From Chrysogorgia sp. JL179-B06 (lineage: Eukaryota; Cnidaria; Anthozoa; Scleralcyonacea; Chrysogorgiidae), in NCBI GenBank assembly GCA_035772405.1, contig JAYKKM010000416.1:2016001-2080000 (forward strand): a DNA stretch of 64,000 nucleotides. Reading direction: 5' to 3'. The notes under the pieces are model-generated. The model was not told where the DNA came from. It saw only the letters and a program-made list of their open reading frames with translations, and did not search any database. Numbering within the stretch: the stretch's first letter is position 1; each line of letters begins with the position of its first letter. Both the position numbers and the translations under genes were made by a program. This document shows positions 57,723 to 64,000 of this stretch, piece after piece.

Positions 57723-58044
57723 TTACACTACACTTTTTTTCTTAGCCCACTCATTGTAATAATGATCACCACTTTCACACCATCCCAGCTTTGGGTACGC
57801 CACCCCAAACAAATTGTTGTCGAACTTGTCTTTCACCTTTCCGTCTTTAAGGTCAAGCACCTTCTTGAGTGTCTTAACTCGTCTTCTATGACACAACCTA
57901 ATAATGTAGTATCCATATCTGCTGACATTTCTACCCTTTACCAAATTGCATGAGTACAACGCATTGACAACTTTCAGGAAGTCCTCTTTTATCAACTCAA
58001 GGTGCTCACCCTTCACAACGTTCCGTAGTCTCCTCCCCATCCAC
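57723..58044 (-). pseudogene. Zinc-ribbon (VLTF3-like) gene, 5' truncated copy
   Basis: Matches copy 1 from WMGRRLRNVVKGEHLELIKE to the C-terminus. The zinc ribbon and everything before it are lost where the minisatellite begins. The open frame read upstream of 58044 is minisatellite. Confidence 0.7.
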
Positions 58045-58049
58045 ACTCT

Positions 58050-58640
58050 AAAAAAGGGTGTGTTAGAAAACACACCAAGGTGTGTTAGAAAACACACCAA
58101 GGTGTGTTAATTTAACTTACCTTTTGACAATTATTTTAAAAAACACACCTTGGTGTGTTCATTAACGCACCTTGGTGTGTCCATTAACACACCTAGGTGT
58201 GTTCATTAACACACCTAGGTGTGTTGTCTAACGCACCTTTAGTGAACACACCTTTAGATTACACACCTTTTCGCAACCAAAGGTGTGTAATTTAACACAC
58301 CTTTGAAAGAAAACACACCTTTTGCAATAACACACCTTTTACATTAACACACCTTTTGAAATATAACACACCTTTTTGATAACACACCTTACTCATAACA
58401 CACCTTTTTGATAACACACCTTTTTGATAACACACCTTTCTAAATAACACACCCTCCAAAATAACACACCTTTCAAATAACACACCTTTTGATAAACACA
58501 CCTTTTGATTAACACACCTTTTCAGCAAAACACGTTTCCAGTAACACACCTTTTGATTAACACAAGTTTTCAGTAACACACCTTAATAACACACCTTTTG
58601 ATTAACACACATTTAGATCAACCGCCTTTCACTAAAACAT
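58050..58640. repeat. AACACACCTTTTGAT minisatellite
   Basis: Units of 14-20 bp with core AACACACCTT, some inverted at the left end (AAGGTGTGTTAGAAAACACA). The open frame on its minus strand (VCYQKGVL-type) is an artefact. Confidence 0.85.
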
Positions 58641-61600
58641 CTTCCGAATAACATGATGGTGTAACAAATGACATGGAATATGATATGTATCTGCTCCATT
58701 CATAAAAAAATGTTTTTTGTATCTGCGTAGCTTTCTCCGCAGGCAACAGGTGATTTATTTACACGTGCGCGCCATTTCACGATCAAGTCCTGTAGATAAA
58801 TCGAGGAACTTTGTTAACACTCTCAAACATGAGCTAAAATGACGTCGAGAACTTTCGACTTCCAGGAATCGAAGGCGCTGAGACGTCAGTTTGGCGGATG
58901 GAATAAACTTTTTGTTTATTTAGTGTCTTTAACAACATTTTTAACCAAAAATCCATAAATATAGCGCATGGAACAGGAAGAGCCTGGGTACGAGGTTGGG
59001 AGAAGCAATGCGGGTGGTAGGCGTCATAATTCTTAACCAATGAGAACGCCGCGCGCTGAATTTGTTTGTTTGGTTGTGATCACTGCACGAGACACGCAGT
59101 TATCGCTTTTACCTTCCAATACGATTTTCATGTTATGGATTTCTATAATTATGAGCACGTATGAATTAATTGGTTCGCTTGTTCATTTAACGAAAGATAT
59201 CAGTGAGTTCTCGGCGGCCGTGTTACCAAAGTCTGGATATCGCTTCAAAATAAAAAAAACTAATACAGCAGGTCGAAGACGAAGCCATTATCCTGACGGA
59301 AGCAAATCAGGTCGAAGACCTAAGCCAGGTACGTAAACTGCGACGCAAATTAATAATTCGTATACTTTAGAGTATTTAATAATTATTTAGTGTACTCGCG
59401 TGATTATAACTCGCGGGTTCCGCGTATATCACGCTCACGGAGAACTAAATTAAAGTCGAAATCCAAGATGGCTTCCTGTCTTCCTTCTCGACTTGAGTCA
59501 AAGGTTGAATGACGTCGAATTGATATTTTATTTGAAACGAAATGTAATTGTCAAGGAAGACTCCCATTCATGCTTATTAAAAAGTAAGTTAAATGTTTGT
59601 ATACTGCGAAGATGCTCTTCGATTACATTTTTACCTTTGGGCTTTGTGTTCATGTGTTGAGGTATAAATGAGGCTGAGCAGACGAGTCGACGACGGAGTG
59701 AAACCTTTGCCTTTGGCAGATTGCATGGCAGTGCTCACACTATTATTTTGAAATGGCATACAGAAATTGAAGCAGAAATTGAAACAGAAATTGAAGCAAT
59801 GTGCAAAGTAATATTGACTTTCTTGGTTCTATAGACTATAGCTTATTTTAATTTATAATTTTATAGCCAAATCACAAATGTTTGTTAATGTAGTATTAAA
59901 GTAGTTATCCCTGTTCCTATAGCCATACATTTATCTGTTTCAGCTGCAAATTAATCAAATTTCACAATGAAAAAATATATGAACACCAAATTTCTAAAGA
60001 AACCATTTAGTGTTATAAAATATTAGTATAAACAAACTAGGACTATCACAGATCCTCTATTGGTTGAGCTACTGGTCACTCTCTATATTACTATATAAGA
60101 GTGATAGAGCATGAGCAGCAAAAATAGTTGCTTTTCATGGTGTTTAACAAGATTTCAGATAAGCTGTTGAATAATTTGTTTCAAATACATGTAATTTGTT
60201 GAAAATGTTAACTCTGCTTTTAGTAGAAACTGACCATGGTTGCTCATAGCTCAAGCTCGTTGTCTAATTGACAAATAGATTCCAATTTGCCATTGTCTGT
60301 TCAGTTATAGATGTACAGATGACGTCAGAACGTAGTAAGAACAAAAAAAGTGGCCCACGAGCTACAGAGTCGAGTGGGTCACTGATGTTCTTACCACGAT
60401 CTGACATCCTCTATGTATCTATAACTGAACAGACAACAAAAAATGGAATCTATTTGTTTTATACAATCAAAAACAACCCCAAAGGTTTGGGGCACGAAAA
60501 AAGAAAAACATAGCTGCTGACATGATTTGACGCCATCCATGTATCTGTCCTTCAATCTGTCCTTCATGGGCAAGAACCGATGGCAATGCATATATAAGTC
60601 ACGTGATTGTATAATTGTAAATTGTTAAATAGAAAATGTGTGCTCATTGTAGCAGGTCATTTGCGGTTTCTGTATTTTGTTTATAAATTATTGTTAATTT
60701 TGAGATTTTTATGTTTTAGATAGTTGATGTTGGGGAGTTACAGACCTTTATGGAATTACAGTAACACCATCCAACTGACTGGCGTATAATAGTGACATAA
60801 ATATCTTTAACCAGCCTTTATATTCAACTCCACACACAACCAATCCTATACTTTCTTCCGTGTACGTATCATCCTATACTTTCTCCAGTGTATCAGTGTC
60901 TTACCAGTGAGAAAACATCTTATTGTGGATATTGGATCATTTCTTCTATGGGACACCCTAAGCAAGGGGACTACAAAAGAATGGCACATTGCTTACTTGC
61001 AAAAAATTCCCAGAGTTGATGGACAGTAATCCTTCAAAGTATTGGGTAGGTCAGAGTTTAATTATACATACATATATGATGTTAAATGGTGATGCAATTA
61101 TGTATATGGTTTTATCTTTGTGTAGTAACAACAGTATTTTACAAATTAGCATAGCAATTGAGTAAAATATTATTTTCACCACAATGTCACAAGAAGATAA
61201 AATTCATATCTTCAAACTAGTGATGCTTAAAAGTTTTGTAATGCCTTCGTGGACTAAATTGCATGTAATCTTCGTGTACACGCAGCATTTTTACACCCAC
61301 TCTTCATGTAATTACACCAAAAATACACAAAGCTTTGTGTATAACATGTAGACGCACTATACAAAGTTTCTTGCGTGTACCAGTAGCGAGCAGGGCTTAA
61401 TATTCAAAAGGTGAGAAATAGACATCTGATAGTGTCTATAGAGGCATGGTGAATTCTTTCATGTTGACATTGAATTTGTGCAAATCAAAATGAAAGAATT
61501 TATTATGCCTCAATGAAGACACATCACAATGAGTATTATGCCTCAATTAGCTTTGTGTAGTCTGTGTAGTTTTGAGCGCAGTACACAATCTTGTGCGTGT

Positions 61601-61932
61601 AATCGCTCTGCATGTACAATGAGACTCCATGCACTTTACACGCACGAAAGAGTTACAAAAACTATTAAGCGCCACTGTATACTGGTACAATGTAATTTTA
61701 TTTTCATTAATATAGCCACAATTTTCTCTTATAAAAATTCAAAGTGATCCTGACTTATCTCCTATTAGATTTTCTTATGCTAATTAATAATAATAATAAT
61801 AATAACAATAATAATAATAAAAATGGTTTATTCAATAGCATAGTATCCCTCATGGAAGGCTCTTCATCTATTGAAGACTAATATCTAATGAAGACTAATA
61901 TCTAATTACCGGTACAAGAAATTGATGTAATA
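58641..61932. other. Non-coding DNA, one inverted repeat
   Basis: 60268-60465 carries inverted arms around TCTGTTCAGTTATAGATG. 59040-59330 is an open frame with a possible donor (GCCAG/GTACGT) but no recognisable domain. No other gene support was found. Confidence 0.45.
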
Positions 61933-62520
61933 ATACCGTAGAATCTCGAAAGTAACCGGGGCAGCTACTTTCGAAATTAGTGACCTCTAAGGCGGCTACT
62001 TTCTGAGGGGCGGTTACTTTTGGGTTGTTATTTTTAGCATCGGCAAAGTTTTAACCACTACTATACATTTTGCACAATGTTTCAAAGTTTTGTTTTATTT
62101 TGATTAAATTATATAAGAGTTGTTACTTAATTTCTAATGCTAATAATTCACCGTACTCGATACTGAATATTCAGATACCGAACGGAAATGGAACAGGACG
62201 TCTGAATGATGACAAAGACAAACTTATAACTACTGTCTGAAATTCCTGAATATTTGATATAGTTTTATACATGTTTTAATCCATGCCATTCAAAATACAT
62301 TGTTAAACAGATGTTACAACTTATTTATACAATAGTTATGGCTACTTTGGGGGGGGGGGGCATTACTTTAAGATCGGAGGGGCGGCTACTTTCAGGGGAG
62401 GGCAGTTACTTTAAGAGGGGCAGCTACTTTCGGGTGTTCGTAGTAATTGTTTAAAAAAGTGGCTACTTTCGAGGGGGCCGCTACTTTCGGTGGGCGGTTA
62501 CTTTCAAGATTCTGCGGTAT
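61933..62520. mobile_element. Non-autonomous TIR element with GGCTACTTTCG subrepeats
   Basis: Ends ATACCGTAGAATCTCGAAAG and, inverted, ATACCGCAGAATCTTGAAAG. Both flanks are rich in GCGGCTACTTTC units; a G10 run lies near 62350. No transposase. Confidence 0.7.
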
Positions 62521-63080
62521 ATAACATAATTACTTATTCTAGGAAATTAAGCCAAGTAAATTATGAATTAAAAATAAATAAATTAAAAGTACGGTAAATT
62601 AAAATTATGTGGCAAGAATGACGGCCTGGGAACTAATTTAGCAAAATGCCGATTGTTACAAAGCCAGCGACGGTGGCAGGTCACGTAGTGATCTTATTTA
62701 CGCTTTTTACCAGGGTAAAACTTATTTTATCATTAAAGTCTGTGTAAAAACTAAAAAACCTACCCTTTTTATGGCTAATAGTCATTTGGTGCAAAAATAT
62801 GTCACAAAATTTACAGGGACGGGCGAGCTGAGCTAGGGTCGGTCGGGTAACCGGAACTACACAATTTTTTTTTATTTGGCCTTAAGTACAATATATAAAG
62901 GTTATAATATGATAAATAGAATGAGGACGTATAAAATTAACTAATTAGAATAATTACAACAGAATGAATAGTCAGAAATGTCAATAACTATGTTTGACAG
63001 CGTTCTTACAATAGATAAAATACAATGTCACTGAAATCTAATCAAGATAAAATTAGAGTTTCAACTAAATGTTTTTACCA
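62521..63080. other. Non-coding DNA
   Basis: AT-rich; nothing recognised. Confidence 0.45.
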
Positions 63081-63810
63081 AAATGCTGTTTACCGTTCCT
63101 TGATATATTTTCTAGTTCCAGAGTTATAAAGATTTAAAGATGTCAAAATCAAGGGAAAATATGGCACAAACAAATTGCTGATTCAGCACAAATTTATGAG
63201 TATGACATCATATTGTTTGAATGTTAGTTTGGTGAATGTTTAAATGAACTAATATGTCAGAATCAAATGAACCTTTGCACACAGATAGTTAAAGATGAAA
63301 CACAGTTGATAATGTCACTAATTTTGTTGTCAAGGTAACACTGTTGTACCCAGGCCCCTTGCATGGATTTTATAAAACACCTTCATACTCTGTCTTGATA
63401 AGAATAAAATAATATCAGACGTGTGCTTGTCATACCTATGTATGCCTAAAATAAATTTATACTATGATAATTTGAAAATTATACACCCAGTGATAAATAC
63501 AGTGTGATTTATAAAATCCGTGCAAGGGGCCTGGGTACAACAGTGTTACCTTGACAACAAAATTAGTGACATTATCAACTGTGTTTCATCTTTCACTATC
63601 TGTGTGTAAAGGTTCATTTAATTCTGGCATATAGTAACTGAGCTATAGTTAATTTAAACATTCACCAAACTAACATTCAAACAATATGACGTCATAAAGT
63701 TGTGCTGAATCAGCAATTTGTTTGTTCTGTATTTTCCCTTGATTTTGACATCTTTAAATCTTTATAACTCTGGAACTAGAAAATATATTAAGGAACGGTA
63801 AACAACATTT
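63081..63810. mobile_element. Foldback element with 300-bp arms
   Basis: Arms 63081-63380 and 63508-63810 are inverse copies starting AAATGCTGTTTACCGTTCCT and ending GGCCCCTTGCA...TTTATAAA around a 127-bp centre. Arm similarity is high with a few indels, including an extra ATAG block on the right. No open frame. Confidence 0.75.
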
Positions 63811-64000
63811 CATCTTACTGTACGTTAAATTTGATTTATTAAATCATCTTTATAAATAAATTTATTAAATAATTTATTAATCAGTTAAATTTAATTTATT
63901 CACTTAGTTGTCAATGCTAGATGTACCTAAACTTTTTAATGTTGTTTTTCAGAAGCAGTTTTAAAAGCTTATTATCCTTGTAGTTGTTATAAGTTGTTCT

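Larger units (their letters stand above)
52943..58044 (-). mobile_element. Third Polinton piece, inverted, cut by a minisatellite
   Basis: In element orientation (minus strand): partial zinc-ribbon gene, second polymerase, the C-terminal part of the terminal-protein gene, terminal repeat, palindrome. In half B the polymerase abuts the terminal repeat directly; here about 260 bp of terminal-protein gene lie between. The far end is lost at 58044. Confidence 0.75.

Noticed and set aside
46305..58044. A free-living DNA virus genome
   Set aside because: Terminal repeats, integrase with chromodomain, broken gene copies and host flanks indicate integrated Polintons.
58292..58579. Cysteine-rich frame on the minus strand
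   Set aside because: Translation of the AACACACC minisatellite.
59040..59336. 98-residue frame ending at a possible splice donor
   Set aside because: Could be a first exon, but no signal peptide, domain or in-phase next exon was found.

Overview
The window is metazoan nuclear DNA, most likely cnidarian. It is AT-rich, has introns with GT/AG borders, carries extracellular-domain exons (EGF, Ig, hormone-receptor motif), and is packed with mobile elements of kinds common in cnidarian genomes: Polinton/Maverick elements, Penelope-like elements, a reverse transcriptase with a C-terminal restriction-like nuclease, foldback and TIR elements, tRNA-derived SINE-like repeats and very long (TA)n tracts. 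The cnidarian assignment is an inference from family recognition; no ribosomal RNA or mitochondrial marker is present.

Layout. 1-7589 is Polinton DNA. 1-1087 is the terminal part of one element, directly joined to a 6.5-kb half element (half A) with chromodomain integrase, two duplicated membrane proteins, a capsid-like protein, a packaging ATPase and a terminal protein. It ends 29 bp before an EGF exon (7619-7738). A second EGF exon follows at 12134-12268. 7.8-27 kb is almost wholly repeats: minisatellites, (TA)n, two inverted pairs of Penelope-like fragments, tRNA-like SINEs, and many hammerhead-ribozyme cores. From 27627 a secreted or membrane-protein gene begins (signal peptide, Ig, Ig, start of a hormone-receptor motif), with five further exons through 39944 whose splice phases all agree; it looks like the 5' half of an adhesion-GPCR-type gene, with LINE, TIR-element and gypsy debris in its introns. 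40.8-44.2 kb is a nearly intact reverse-strand retroelement. 44.5-46.3 kb is the 5' part of another non-LTR element, cut by a Polinton terminus at 46305.

46305-52952 is Polinton half B: protein-primed-type DNA polymerase B, a zinc-ribbon protein, three small membrane proteins and a divergent zinc-binding protein. 52943-58044 is a third, inverted Polinton piece with a second polymerase gene, cut off by an AACACACC minisatellite. 58.6-64 kb shows no confident gene, only foldback and TIR elements.

How it fits together. Halves A and B carry complementary gene sets. Placed inner end to inner end they would make one Polinton of about 13 kb with polymerase at one end and capsid/ATPase genes at the other. 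Both are cut at their inner ends by the same 169-bp terminal palindrome. The palindromes differ between copies by paired changes in both arms, so the arms evolve together. The terminal repeats reach into the 3' ends of the outward-facing genes and carry a conserved hairpin followed by eight T residues. No adenovirus-type protease or second (penton-like) capsid gene was found in either half. The Penelope-derived segments carry several readable hammerhead ribozymes, and a 1.8-kb minisatellite seems to be an expanded hammerhead stem II.
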